DNA from: Candidatus Saccharimonadota bacterium
GTDB taxonomy: Bacteria > Patescibacteriota > Saccharimonadia > Saccharimonadales > Saccharimonadaceae
NCBI GenBank assembly: GCA_905371595.1
Contig: CAJPLU010000016.1
Coordinates: 1 to 19,327, forward strand
Length of the DNA stretch: 19,327 nucleotides
Direction: 5' to 3'
In this document: piece after piece, positions 1-7,733 of the stretch
Layout: every line of letters begins with the position of its first letter
Position numbering within the stretch: the first letter of the stretch is position 1
Notes under the pieces: generated by a model
What the model was told of the DNA's origin: nothing
Database searches by the model: none
Seen by the model: the letters and a program-made list of their open reading frames with translations, nothing else
Made by a program: the position numbers and the translations under genes

Positions 1-401
1 TTCATCCAATCCTCTTTCTGGATTTCATCGCCGCTGGTACGAACGCGCACCAAATAAATTTGCGTTGTCATCAAAACGAGCTTATCGAGGCGTCGATAGC
101 GGAAATGAATCTTGCCCAGCCAGCCTAGCATATCGACGTCGTGCAAGCCAGCTTCCTCGCCAATTTCGCGGCGAGCAGTCTGCACGGCTGTCTCGCCCTC
201 CTCGATGTGGCCTTTGGGAATTGTCCAGCGGTCTTTGGCATCCTGAATCAGTAAAATCTCGATACCCGACTCGCCATGACGGAAAATCACGCCGCCGCTA
301 GTTGGCTCGCGAACGATTTCTTGGATAGACGCCGAACGCGACTTTGTTAAATATTTGCGTATATGATCAAACTTGCTTTTGTTGGCCTTCGGCTTTGGCA
401 T
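1..401 (-). CDS. NUDIX hydrolase (3' end outside window)
   Basis: The frame is open from an ATG at 401 to the window edge, giving 133 visible residues and no stop, so the C-terminus is missing. The full NUDIX box is present at about residues 64-86: G64, E70, then R78-E79-I-G-E82-E83-x-G85. This is the metal-binding pyrophosphohydrolase signature GX5EX7REUXEEXGU. Just before it lies W59-T-I-P-K-G, typical of MutT/Ap4A-hydrolase-like members. NUDIX enzymes cleave nucleoside diphosphates linked to another group; the substrate cannot be told here. The start is supported by a purine-rich ribosome site (AGGAAGGG) about 8 bases upstream, which lies inside the end of nusB. The two genes overlap by 35 bases, suggesting translational coupling in the rpmF-nusB-NUDIX unit. 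Family call is firm; the exact role is unknown. Confidence 0.9.
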   Translation of the reverse strand, partial: MPKPKANKSKFDHIRKYLTKSRSASIQEIVREPTSGGVIFRHGESGIEILLIQDAKDRWTIPKGHIEEGETAVQTARREIGEEAGLHDVDMLGWLGKIHFRYRRLDKLVLMTTQIYLVRVRTSGDEIQKEDWM

Positions 402-843
402 TATCTGACCCTTCCTCGACAAATTTGCGATAAGCAGTACCCAGTACGCCGTTAACAAACTTGCTCGAATTATCAGAACCAAACGCTTTGGCTAGCTCAA
501 TCGCTTCGTTGATGGCAACGCGCGGCGGCACAGTATCTTGATGATGCAGTAATTCGTACAGGCCAATCCGCAAGATTGCCCTGTCGATCCGTGCTATCTG
601 CGTAATCGGCCACTCGGGCGCAATTGGCTGTAGTTGCTGATCAAGCTCTTCCTGCTGGCTAACAACGCCGCTAGCCAGTCCTTCCACGAAAGCGATGTCG
701 TCAATCGCCGAACGGTAACGCTCGACATCGCGCTTCAAGATATCATCTAACGCGGCACTGTTGTCGCCAGACTGCCGGCGCAATTCCAATTCGTATAGCG
801 CTTGCAGCGCAACAATCCGACCAAGGTGTCTATTCGATGCCAT
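367..843 (-). CDS. nusB: Transcription antitermination factor NusB
   Basis: A 158-residue protein, close to the usual NusB length (about 140-150) with a short charged tail. It is all-helical with the family's landmarks: an N-terminal R-x-L-A/V-LQALYELE-type helix (residues 8-21), the central ARIDRAILRIGLYELL helix (about 84-99), then P-R-V-A-INEAIELAKAFGSD (about 106-124) and KFVNGVLGTAYRK near the end. NusB binds the boxA RNA of rRNA operons together with NusE (S10) and keeps RNA polymerase from terminating early. It acts in the cytoplasm. The gene lies 46 bases downstream of rpmF with no separate clear promoter, and a purine-rich AAAAGGAAA is seen about 11 bases before the ATG. It ends with TGA, one sign that TGA is a stop codon in this organism. 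Confidence 0.95.
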   Translation of the reverse strand: MASNRHLGRIVALQALYELELRRQSGDNSAALDDILKRDVERYRSAIDDIAFVEGLASGVVSQQEELDQQLQPIAPEWPITQIARIDRAILRIGLYELLHHQDTVPPRVAINEAIELAKAFGSDNSSKFVNGVLGTAYRKFVEEGSDNAKAEGQQKQV

Positions 844-869
844 TCGCGTTTGTTTCCTTTTATTATCTC

Positions 870-890
870 ACCGTTTTTGTTTGAAACGGT
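870..890 (-). other. Hairpin between rpmF and nusB
   Basis: A perfect 7-bp inverted repeat (ACCGTTT / AAACGGT, 7-base loop) begins in the stop codon of rpmF and fills the start of the rpmF-nusB gap. On the minus-strand transcript it is followed by GAGATAAT, not a U-run, so it is not a classical intrinsic terminator. It may be an RNA-processing or mRNA-stability site that separates the levels of L32 and NusB. Structure is seen directly; function is inferred. Confidence 0.45.
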
Positions 891-1036
891 TATTTCTGCT
901 TGGTTGATGATTTTTTCTTGCCAATCAACACTTTGACTGGCGAATGGCCGTTAACGCGCTTGGCTAATTTCTCAACAAGATGGCTGCGGCGCATGCCGGT
1001 CTTGCGAGGACTTGATTGTTTCTTTGGCTGTGCCAT
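890..1036 (-). CDS. rpmF: 50S ribosomal protein L32
   Basis: A 48-residue basic protein too short for a usual ORF cut-off. It opens MAQPKKQSSPRKTGMRRS, the characteristic L32 N-terminus (M-A-x-P-K-x-x-S-x-x-R-x-x-x-R-R-S), followed by a lysine-rich C-terminal half ending in GKKKSSTKQK. There are no cysteines, so it is the zinc-free form. L32 is a late-assembling protein of the large ribosomal subunit. The start is supported by AAGGAGAA eight bases upstream, and a consensus-like promoter lies at 1076-1104. It is the first gene of the rpmF-nusB-NUDIX unit. The middle of L32 is less conserved than its N-terminus, but length, charge and start make the call strong. Confidence 0.88.
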   Translation of the reverse strand: MAQPKKQSSPRKTGMRRSHLVEKLAKRVNGHSPVKVLIGKKKSSTKQK

Positions 1037-1075
1037 GAAATGTTCTCCTTCTCGGTTTGTATAAACTTAGTTTGT

Positions 1076-1104
1076 ATTATACGCTAAAGCGGGGTTTTTC
1101 TCAA
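1076..1104 (-). promoter_or_regulatory. Promoter of rpmF-nusB-NUDIX unit
   Basis: On the minus strand TTGAGA (1099-1104) and TATAAT (1076-1081) are separated by exactly 17 bases. The predicted start near 1069 leaves a leader of about 33 bases with a good ribosome site before rpmF. A second TATAAT lies upstream (1114-1119) but lacks a good -35. Confidence 0.75.
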
Positions 1105-1200
1105 GTATTTGACATTATAGTTGACGTCGAAAATCCAACAAAGTAATAGCGTATGGGTTCAGAAACGCTACTTGCCATTTGTAAGTTTGCAAGGACGGAA

Positions 1201-3630
1201 TCACGCCACAATATTGATGAGCTTGCCCTTGACGTAGATAATTTTCTTCGGCTCATACGGCACGAATTTCTGGACATTGGCGTCGGCTAGCGCTAACTCC
1301 TTGATCTGCTTTTCACTAGTATCAGCAGCGACCTCGAGTTTAGCGCGCAGTTTGCCATTGACTTGCACGATAATGAGCAAGTTGTCGCTAACAATCTTAG
1401 CATTATCCCAGGCAGGCCAAGCGGCAAAATCGAGATGCGAAGTTTCGCCAAGCTGCTGCCACAATTCGGCAGCCATGTGCGGCGCAAACGGCTGCACCAA
1501 TTGCACTAGCGTTTTGAGATGCGGGCGCCAATCTTCGCTGTAGCCCGCCACTTTCAATTTGTACAAATCATTCACACATTCCATCAGCGCTGCAATCGCC
1601 GTATTAAAGCTAAGCCGATGAATGTCATCGGTGACTTTTTTGGTAGTAGAATTAATAATGGCATCAAGCTTCTGAGTATCAGACGTACCAGTTTTGTCGC
1701 TGTCATTAAATTCTTGCACTAGCGTCCACAAGCGATTAAGAAAACGATAAACACCAGCAATGCCGCGGCTGTTCCAGCTAGAGTTTTCGTTAATCGGCCC
1801 CAGGAATAGTTCAAATGTGCGCAGGGAGTCAGCGCCATAGCCAGCGTTGATGACTTCGAGCGGATCAACGACATTACCGAGACTTTTGCTCATTTTGCGG
1901 CCGTCCTCGGCTTGAATCAAACCATGGTAAACCAGCTTTTTTACTGGTTCGGCAAAATCCGTCAACCCAAGCTCGCGAAAGACATGCGTCCAAAAGCGCA
2001 CATACAGCAAATGGGCCGTCGCGTGATCGCCGCCGACATACATATCGAGCGGCGCCCAATAATTTGCCTTGTCTGGCGCCCAAGCCTGCTGCGTATTATG
2101 CGGATCGGTATACCGCAGCAAATACCAGCTACTGCAAGCGTAACCGTCCATCGTGTCAGTTTCGCGCCGAGCTGGGGAGCCGCAAACCGGACAAGTCGTC
2201 TGCACCCAGTCTTCTTGCGCCGCCAAGACTGATTTGCCGTCGCCTCGCGGCTGAAAATCATCGACGTCTGGCAGTAATACTGGCAAATCACTTTCTGGAA
2301 CTGGCACTGCACCGTGCTCCGGACAATAAATAATCGGAATCGGCGCGCCCCAATAGCGCTGGCGGCTGATCAGCCAATCGCGCATCTTGTAAGTAATTTG
2401 CGACTTACCTTTACCCTCTTGCTCGAGCCAAGCGACAATTTGCTCGCGAGCATCCTCGCTGCGCGTACCGTCAAAAGCGCCAGAATTTACCAAAACTCCT
2501 TCGCCGTGATAACAAGCGTCGGTGTCAATATCGTCCTCAGGCCTCTCTATCACCTCAACGACTGGCAGCTCGAATTTCTCAGCAAAAGCAAAGTCGCGGT
2601 CGTCATGCGCTGGCACACCCATCACCGCACCAGTGCCATAGCCCCCCAGAACATAATCAGCAATCCAAATTGGAATCTTTTGGCCAGTCGCCGGGTTGAT
2701 AGCATAGCTGCCGCTAAAAACACCTGTTTTCTCTTTGGTGTCGTTGCTGCGTTCAATCTCTGATTTCTTGACGGCATCATTAATATAGTTCTCGACTAAT
2801 TCACGCGTTTCATCGGTCAACAGCGTGCGCGCTAATGGATGCTCGGGCGCTAACACCAGAAAGGTTGCGCCAAAAATCGTATCAGGACGCGTCGAGAAAA
2901 CGGTTATCGTATCATCGCTGCCATCAACTTGAAAAGTAATCTCAGCACCTTCACTTTTACCGATCCAGTTAGTCTGCGCAATTTTGATTTTGTCGGGCCA
3001 ATCCATCTCTGGCAGCTCGGCAAGCAGCTGCTCGGCATAAGCGGTGATCCGGAAGAACCACTGCTTCATAGATTTCTTGACAACAACCGAGTCGCAGCGC
3101 CAGCATTTGCCGTCAATCACCTGCTCGTTGGCGAGAACCGTCTTATCCTTTGGACACCACCATTGCAGCGATTCTTTTTGATAGGCTAAATCCTTTTCAA
3201 ACAGCTTAGTAAATATCCACTGCGTCCATTTGTAGTATTCTGGGTCGCTGGTATTGATCTCGCGCGACCAGTCAATACTAGCACCGACACTGCGCAATTG
3301 TTTTTTGAAATTCGCAATATTGTCAGCGGTAGTTTCTCGAGGTTTGCGGCCAGTTTTGATAGCGTAATTCTCGGCCGGCAAGCCAAAGCTATCCCAGCCA
3401 ATCGGATACATTACATTATAACCGAGCGCTCGGCGAAAACGCGCCACCGCATCGACAATAGAATGCTCCATAAAGTGGCCAGTATGCATGCCTGCGCCGC
3501 TTGGATACGGAAACATGCCCGTCACATAATATTTTGGCTTGGCGCTTGACTCGTTCGTATAATAACGTTGGTCATCCGCCCAGATTTGCTGCCATTTCGG
3601 CTCAATTTCAGAAGGGTTATAGTGTCTCAT
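1201..3630 (-). CDS. leuS: Leucyl-tRNA synthetase
   Basis: A protein of 809 residues from the ATG at 3630 (a TTG one codon earlier is the alternative), slightly shorter than E. coli LeuS (860). It charges tRNA-Leu with leucine. Class I marks are clear: PYPSGAGMHTGH near residue 42-52 is the HIGH-type motif, here H-T-G-H, and GRKMSKSLGN near 577-586 holds KMSKS. Between them lies the CP1 editing domain, with TVFSTRPDT (about 243-251) and GVPAHDDRDF (about 338-347, with the editing aspartate). Two cysteine pairs (CPKD...CWRC at about 159-179 and CPVC at about 480-483) suggest zinc sites. The C-terminal anticodon-binding domain is present. An extended -10 lies only 8 bases upstream with no Shine-Dalgarno, suggesting a nearly leaderless message. 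Confidence 0.97.
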   Translation of the reverse strand: MRHYNPSEIEPKWQQIWADDQRYYTNESSAKPKYYVTGMFPYPSGAGMHTGHFMEHSIVDAVARFRRALGYNVMYPIGWDSFGLPAENYAIKTGRKPRETTADNIANFKKQLRSVGASIDWSREINTSDPEYYKWTQWIFTKLFEKDLAYQKESLQWWCPKDKTVLANEQVIDGKCWRCDSVVVKKSMKQWFFRITAYAEQLLAELPEMDWPDKIKIAQTNWIGKSEGAEITFQVDGSDDTITVFSTRPDTIFGATFLVLAPEHPLARTLLTDETRELVENYINDAVKKSEIERSNDTKEKTGVFSGSYAINPATGQKIPIWIADYVLGGYGTGAVMGVPAHDDRDFAFAEKFELPVVEVIERPEDDIDTDACYHGEGVLVNSGAFDGTRSEDAREQIVAWLEQEGKGKSQITYKMRDWLISRQRYWGAPIPIIYCPEHGAVPVPESDLPVLLPDVDDFQPRGDGKSVLAAQEDWVQTTCPVCGSPARRETDTMDGYACSSWYLLRYTDPHNTQQAWAPDKANYWAPLDMYVGGDHATAHLLYVRFWTHVFRELGLTDFAEPVKKLVYHGLIQAEDGRKMSKSLGNVVDPLEVINAGYGADSLRTFELFLGPINENSSWNSRGIAGVYRFLNRLWTLVQEFNDSDKTGTSDTQKLDAIINSTTKKVTDDIHRLSFNTAIAALMECVNDLYKLKVAGYSEDWRPHLKTLVQLVQPFAPHMAAELWQQLGETSHLDFAAWPAWDNAKIVSDNLLIIVQVNGKLRAKLEVAADTSEKQIKELALADANVQKFVPYEPKKIIYVKGKLINIVA

Positions 3631-3638
3631 CAACTATC

Positions 3639-3647
3639 AGTATAACA
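3639..3647 (-). promoter_or_regulatory. Extended -10 promoter of leuS, nearly leaderless
   Basis: The minus strand reads TGTTATACT, an extended -10 (TGn plus TATACT) whose last base is 8 bases from the leuS ATG. Transcription starting about 7 bases after the -10 would begin almost at the start codon. No -35 match was seen. Confidence 0.5.
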
Positions 3648-3672
3648 GATAAAACACAGCTGGTTCTAGTAA

Positions 3673-5034
3673 TTAATCGTCGTAATCGCCATATTCTAAT
3701 TCATTATCGGCATCAACGGTTGGCGCAGACAAATAACTACCGCCAGCTACCGACTGAAAAGATTGGCTGATTGCCCTTGCCCACTCTTCAGCGCTTATGG
3801 CGTCGCCTGGAACAGCGACCTGCGAACCTTTGCTAAAATCAATAACTGTTTTGGCGCTAACATTGTAGTTTTTGTCGGAACGGCTATCGGTCTTAAGGTT
3901 AGTGGCCTTAACGTCAACGCCGCGCAGTTCATGCGACCATTGCGATACCCAAACGGTCATGGTAGCGTCGGCTTTTGATTTGGCTTTTTTGGCAGACTTG
4001 TAAGTATCAGACGACGAAGACGAAACGTTCGGCGCGCAAGATTCAACGCTTTTAGCGAAAGAGGTTTCTCGAAAATCCTTCCAGAAAGCTTCTGCCTTGT
4101 CGTCATCAACTGATACGTCGTAGCCAAAATTACCATTTTGCGACTTAACTTCTTTGTCGATAATTATAAATGGATGTTTTTTGTAAACGCTGGAAATTTG
4201 ATGCTTAGCTTTGTCGTCTTTGGAATATTTTTTGTAGGCATCAATCACACACTGCAGTTGATTGGCTGATTTTTTGTCCTGCTTGCGAGCATCGGCTAGC
4301 GAATACTTTACCCATTTGCCGTCAATCTTTTTCAGATGTTTTTCAGCCTGAGCTGGCAGCTTTTGATGTAATATAGACAACGTCTCCTTGATACTTGATA
4401 CGATATTATCCTTGAAATAGACCGTGCCGTTGTCAGTTACCAAACCGCTAGCCTTGAGAGACAGCTCCTTGCCATTCACCTCTAGAACTAACTCGGCATT
4501 TGCGTCAAATTTCGGCGTATTTTCAGCGCCTGTATCAAATGTAAATCTCTTGAACTTAATTTTCACGCCGTCGGCTTCATAGGAAAAGTTTGAGTTCACG
4601 GTAGTTTTAGTCGAGACTTTGGTAGCCAGCGGCAATTTACTAACCGCATCAAGCAAGACGTTTTCTGGCTTCTGATAAAACGCATAGGCAGTAGCGCCAG
4701 CAATCGCCAGTAGCACAACTAATACTGCAGCGCAAATAGCAATAATCAAGCCTGCTTTAGACTTTCGCTGGCCCATCGCCATCTGCGGCGGCAACGCCGG
4801 CTGAGCTATAGGTTGAGCCATGGTCTGGTTGGCGATAACCGGAGCGGCGGCTGGCTGTTCTGCTACAGCATTGGATTTTGCAGCGGATTGTTCGACGGGC
4901 GCTGGCGCTGATGCTGTCGTGCTTGTTGAAACTTTAGCTTTTTTACTGGTCTCAGTTTTGACCTTGGTTTTGGGCTTGTCAGAAACCCTCTTTTTAGTGG
5001 TTTTCGGCTTCTTTGGCGCACCGTCTTGTTTCAT
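3673..5034 (-). CDS. Single-pass membrane protein of unknown function
   Basis: I do not recognise this 453-residue protein. Residues 1-90 are low-complexity: first K/T-rich (KKPKTTKKR...), then A/P/Q-rich. A single transmembrane helix follows at about 95-120 (GLIIAICAAVLVVLLAIAGA), preceded by KSK, so the disordered tail should be inside the cell and the rest outside. The extracellular part (about 121-453) begins with FYQKPENVLLDAVSKLP and alternates short strands, resembling in style the lipoprotein-like beta domains found behind one helix in Gram-positive relatives, but no family signature is visible. A well-placed AGGAG ribosome site and a promoter support the start. It sits between murF and leuS, so an envelope role is possible but only by position. 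The C-terminus is acidic (DNELEYGDYDD). Confidence 0.8.
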   Translation of the reverse strand: MKQDGAPKKPKTTKKRVSDKPKTKVKTETSKKAKVSTSTTASAPAPVEQSAAKSNAVAEQPAAAPVIANQTMAQPIAQPALPPQMAMGQRKSKAGLIIAICAAVLVVLLAIAGATAYAFYQKPENVLLDAVSKLPLATKVSTKTTVNSNFSYEADGVKIKFKRFTFDTGAENTPKFDANAELVLEVNGKELSLKASGLVTDNGTVYFKDNIVSSIKETLSILHQKLPAQAEKHLKKIDGKWVKYSLADARKQDKKSANQLQCVIDAYKKYSKDDKAKHQISSVYKKHPFIIIDKEVKSQNGNFGYDVSVDDDKAEAFWKDFRETSFAKSVESCAPNVSSSSSDTYKSAKKAKSKADATMTVWVSQWSHELRGVDVKATNLKTDSRSDKNYNVSAKTVIDFSKGSQVAVPGDAISAEEWARAISQSFQSVAGGSYLSAPTVDADNELEYGDYDD

Positions 5035-5068
5035 TGCTAGCTGCTCCTTTACTCCTTAACTTAAACCT

Positions 5069-5097
5069 ATTATACACACGATTAAAATTGCTGGAAA
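5069..5097 (-). promoter_or_regulatory. Promoter of the 453-residue membrane protein
   Basis: On the minus strand TTTCCA (5092-5097) and TATAAT (5069-5074) are 17 bases apart. The -35 lies inside the end of murF. A leader of about 30 bases with AGGAG precedes the ATG at 5034, unlike the leaderless neighbours. Confidence 0.55.
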
Positions 5098-6356
5098 TAT
5101 TTGTCTTTGATAGCTAGCCATTTATCGCTTTGGCGGACTAATTCAGCGTCCTCGGTCATGTCGCAGAGCACCTTAACACATTCCTCGAGGAATATTTCAT
5201 TCTGCGAACCTTTGACCAGCACTACTGCCCCCGGCTCGGTTATCGAACGGACGAACTCGCCAGCTTCGATAGCGTTGCGCGCCACATGAACTTGGCAGCC
5301 TGTCGAACGGGCCGCTGGTGCTAAGTATTGCGTTGCCGCCACGCCGACGACTACCACCCACGACAAAAGATTCGGATCGCACATGCGACCGAGTTTCTCG
5401 TGCTCGGCCTGGCTGCTGCCGCCAAGCTCTAGCATATCGCCAAAAACAGCCACTCGACTCGGTACATCCGTGAACTCGTATAGAGTTCGCAGCGCCGCCT
5501 GAGCCGCTGCCGGGCTAGAATTATAAGTGTCATCTATAATAGTCACGCCGCCAATGCCGCGCAGCAGATTCATCCGCCCCGGTACTGGCTTGAGGAGCGA
5601 CAGTCCGCGTATAATGTCTTCCACTGGCAACCCGAGCATCATCGCCGCGCCAACTGCCCCCATGATCGGGCGCAAGCTATGCTCGCCCACTACTTTAATA
5701 GTAGCGGGAAAACGAACATCGTTAGGAGCAATAACCGTGCCGCTGTAGCCGTTTTCGTCAAGCTGTTGCTGCTCAAATCGAAACTCTGCTAGCCCAGTCG
5801 TGCCGTAAGTGCTAAAGTTCGCCGATTCCAAAAAATCTGCGAATCGCCCGTCGATATCATCGCGGTTAATCAGCGTATACTCAGAAAATTTAGCGACAAA
5901 TAGCTCTTCTTGAGCCACATGTTCAATCGAACCAAAAAATTCCATATGTTCAGGTGTTATCGCCGTAACTAGCGCAATATTCGGCCGCAAGTAAGTGCCG
6001 AAATCCATCATCTCGCCTGGATGGTCAACGCCTAATTCTTGAATAATAACATCGACATCCGCCGGACTATAGACGCGGCGATGCGCTGCCCTAAAAACAC
6101 CTAGCCACGCCAATGGGCTGTGCAGTCTCTCTGGTAAGTTAATGCCGAGAATTGCCAATGGTGCCGACACTTCTGAATTATAATTACCCTCGTGCATGCG
6201 GACGCGAAAACGCTGCGATAATAGCCTGCCGAGAGCACGCTTGGTGCTAGTTTTGCCAACACTGCCAGCAACAACTATCAATCTGACATGCGGATGCAGC
6301 TCAAAGTACTTAACGACATACTTTTGAAGCTTCTTCTTGATATACTTTTTGAACAT
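5082..6356 (-). CDS. murF: MurF-type UDP-MurNAc-peptide ligase lacking the N-terminal domain
   Basis: A 424-residue Mur ligase. MurF adds D-Ala-D-Ala to the UDP-MurNAc tripeptide using ATP, the last cytoplasmic peptide step of peptidoglycan synthesis. Visible motifs: ATP-binding GSVGKTSTK at 31-39, GNYNSEVSAPL at 57-67, TPEHMEFFGS at 134-143, GEHSLRP at 224-230, PGRMN at 259-263, DDTYNSSP at 275-282, VAVFGDMLELG at 302-312, and KGSQNE near the C-terminus. These are the MurF versions of the Mur motifs. In E. coli MurF the P-loop lies near residue 107, but here it is at 31, after a short basic helix. The N-terminal domain that grips the UDP-MurNAc part is therefore absent. The ATG has a -10 six bases upstream and no ribosome site. 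A cyanophycin-type or other Mur-like ligase is less likely. Confidence 0.88.
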   Translation of the reverse strand: MFKKYIKKKLQKYVVKYFELHPHVRLIVVAGSVGKTSTKRALGRLLSQRFRVRMHEGNYNSEVSAPLAILGINLPERLHSPLAWLGVFRAAHRRVYSPADVDVIIQELGVDHPGEMMDFGTYLRPNIALVTAITPEHMEFFGSIEHVAQEELFVAKFSEYTLINRDDIDGRFADFLESANFSTYGTTGLAEFRFEQQQLDENGYSGTVIAPNDVRFPATIKVVGEHSLRPIMGAVGAAMMLGLPVEDIIRGLSLLKPVPGRMNLLRGIGGVTIIDDTYNSSPAAAQAALRTLYEFTDVPSRVAVFGDMLELGGSSQAEHEKLGRMCDPNLLSWVVVVGVAATQYLAPAARSTGCQVHVARNAIEAGEFVRSITEPGAVVLVKGSQNEIFLEECVKVLCDMTEDAELVRQSDKWLAIKDKYFQQF

Positions 6357-6362
6357 AATTCT

Positions 6363-6368
6363 ATCATA
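6363..6368 (-). promoter_or_regulatory. -10 box of murF, leaderless-type
   Basis: TATGAT on the minus strand ends 6 bases before the murF ATG, leaving no room for a ribosome site. No convincing -35 was found. Confidence 0.4.
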
Positions 6369-6401
6369 CCGTATACGGTTAAGAAATTGAAATGTGTGCC
6401 A

Positions 6402-7019
6402 TCATTCTAGCAGTCCAAAACCGCGAATCGGTCCGTCGCGGCTGAGATCCGACTGTTGAATGTTAATCACGCCGCCCTCGTTACCGCCAATAGTTGTCAC
6501 CTTGCCGTTATCGTATTTGAGCACAAAGTTCACATGCTCGCCATGACGACTGGCGTTATCGTACATAATAGCGTCGCCAGGCTGCAACTGGTAGCCGCTA
6601 TTTGCGGCGCGGAACTTACCAGCGTTACGATAATACGTCTCGAGACTGCGCACACCTGGGATACGCCAACCGCCACTATGCGGATTAGTTAGCGGCGCGC
6701 CAGCTTGGCGGCTGACCCAACTAACAAAATTTGCACACCAGTCTTGCCGCTCGCCCTGGCTATAAAACGGGCCAGGCTGCGGATTGTCATATTGTTGGCG
6801 AAGTATATTTATAGCGCGAACACGTAGCGGCGACAACTTATCTACCTGAACATCAGGGAATTTTTCACGAGCTGGTTGCAATTTAACAGCAGTGTAGCCA
6901 CCCGATGAACGAAACGTAAAGTAGGTCGCTGCGCACACTAAGACAATTACCGCTACCAAGACCACACCGAAAATTATCGGCCCGCGCCAAGATGCTTGCT
7001 TTCGCTGAATACTTCTCAT
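6402..7019 (-). CDS. Membrane-anchored CHAP-domain peptidoglycan amidase/endopeptidase
   Basis: A 205-residue protein with a basic start (MRSIQRKQASWR), one transmembrane helix at about 14-36 and an external CHAP domain at about 65-200. The CHAP catalytic pattern is visible: Cys95 in DWCANFVSW, His162 in GEHVNFV and Asn180/Glu181 in IGGNEGG. PGDAIMY (147-153) is the usual strand between them. CHAP enzymes cut peptide bonds in peptidoglycan, often in cell separation or in attack on neighbouring cells. The anchor means it works on the outer face of the membrane, or is shed after cleavage. It is just upstream of murF on the same strand, but each has its own -10. A leaderless-type promoter (TATAAT seven bases before the ATG) fits this start. 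Confidence 0.88.
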   Translation of the reverse strand: MRSIQRKQASWRGPIIFGVVLVAVIVLVCAATYFTFRSSGGYTAVKLQPAREKFPDVQVDKLSPLRVRAINILRQQYDNPQPGPFYSQGERQDWCANFVSWVSRQAGAPLTNPHSGGWRIPGVRSLETYYRNAGKFRAANSGYQLQPGDAIMYDNASRHGEHVNFVLKYDNGKVTTIGGNEGGVINIQQSDLSRDGPIRGFGLLE

Positions 7020-7026
7020 TAAAATT

Positions 7027-7032
7027 ATTATA
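7027..7032 (-). promoter_or_regulatory. -10 box of CHAP gene, leaderless-type
   Basis: A perfect TATAAT on the minus strand ends 7 bases before the CHAP ATG; the spacer AATTTTA holds no ribosome site. It lies between the tRNA-Phe terminator and the gene, so the CHAP gene must have its own promoter. Confidence 0.55.
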
Positions 7033-7047
7033 CCTGCTTTCTAGCCT

Positions 7048-7078
7048 AAAGAAAAACACCCTCCGGCTGGGGAGAGTG
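7048..7078 (-). terminator. Rho-independent terminator of tRNA-Phe
   Basis: On the minus strand an 8-bp stem (CACTCTCC with GGAGGGTG, one T-G pair, 6-base loop) is followed by TTTTTCTTT. It begins 6 bases after the tRNA CCA end. Confidence 0.9.
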
Positions 7079-7084
7079 CTTTGC

Positions 7085-7160
7085 TGGTGGCTCCTACTAG
7101 ACTCGAACTAGTGACACAAGGCTCTTCAGGCCTCTGCTCTACCAACTGAGCTAAAGAGCC
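7085..7160 (-). tRNA. tRNA-Phe (GAA)
   Basis: A 76-base cloverleaf with encoded CCA. The acceptor stem GGCTCTT pairs with AGGAGCC (one T-G pair). The D-arm GCTCAGTTGGTAGAGC is standard with G18G19 present. The anticodon stem GAGGC/GCCTT closes the loop CTGAAGA, giving anticodon GAA. The T-arm ACTAG TTCGAGT CTAGT has the normal T54-T55-C56. It has its own promoter and terminator, so it is a single-gene unit. Confidence 0.97.
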
Positions 7161-7176
7161 ACAAAACTACCTTATG

Positions 7177-7205
7177 ATTGTACTAAAAATCTGGCGAGCT
7201 GGCAA
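7177..7205 (-). promoter_or_regulatory. Promoter of tRNA-Phe
   Basis: Minus strand TTGCCA (7200-7205), a 17-base spacer and TACAAT (7177-7182), about 16 bases before the tRNA. It directly abuts the terminator of the upstream DUF4396 gene. Confidence 0.75.
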
Positions 7206-7207
7206 GG

Positions 7208-7227
7208 AAAAAGCCAAGGCTCCTTGG
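7208..7227 (-). terminator. Terminator of csoR-DUF4396 operon
   Basis: On the minus strand CCAAG-GAGC-CTTGG is followed by CTTTTTCC. The stem is short (5 bp, or 6 with a 2-base loop), so it is a modest terminator, about 20 bases after the DUF4396 stop. Confidence 0.6.
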
Positions 7228-7247
7228 AATTTATCCGCGCGCCGTTA

Positions 7248-7733
7248 TTATTTATTATGGCGGTGATACTGATGAGTCAGCGCGTGACCCTTGCCGCGGC
7301 GCAATAAATATAAATTAACAGGGTACGACACTAGGAACGCGGCAGTCATGCATAGCAGCCGGCTTGTCCAATACATCGGATGAGTGAGGTCTTTGTTCAT
7401 GGCGCCTGGCACGATCAGCATGATGACATTGTCAACGATGGTCATCGACAGAATTGATAACGTATCGGCAGCGAAAACCAATTTGAAGGCTTTGATGAAC
7501 GATAGCTTAGCGCTTATCAGCGGGATAGTTGATACAGTATAGCCAGACGTAAATGCCAAAACCGATGCCAAAATTACCGTGGCGTGCGGTGTAAATCCAG
7601 CGTGCGTGCCGATGGTGACGCCTAGCATTTCGCCGATCATGCAGCCCGCCAAACAGTGTAAAGTCGCTGCTAATGCCATGCGTTTGGTTGAAGTTTTTGT
7701 GTTGCAGTGAGAATGAGATTCGTGGTGCATCAT
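7248..7733 (-). CDS. DUF4396 membrane protein, likely metal-related
   Basis: A 161-residue protein with about four transmembrane segments (about 19-41, 50-74, 82-110, 123-145). The segment LHCLAGCMIGEMLG at 25-38 is the DUF4396 hallmark, with His26, Cys27 and Cys31 inside the first helix. Both tails are histidine-rich (MMHHESHSHC; HALTHQYHRHNK), as in metal-handling proteins. Its ATG overlaps the stop of the CsoR-like repressor (ATGA), and the AAGGA before it is a usable ribosome site, so the two are translated as a coupled pair. The repressor neighbour, the operator upstream and the exposed Cys/His residues suggest transport or sequestration of Cu(I) or another soft or borderline metal. The exact activity of DUF4396 is not established to my knowledge. 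Confidence 0.8.
   Translation of the reverse strand: MMHHESHSHCNTKTSTKRMALAATLHCLAGCMIGEMLGVTIGTHAGFTPHATVILASVLAFTSGYTVSTIPLISAKLSFIKAFKLVFAADTLSILSMTIVDNVIMLIVPGAMNKDLTHPMYWTSRLLCMTAAFLVSYPVNLYLLRRGKGHALTHQYHRHNK

Noticed and set aside
2314..2763. 149-residue frame antisense to leuS
   Set aside because: leuS is a complete, motif-rich gene on the other strand; long antisense frames are expected at this GC content.
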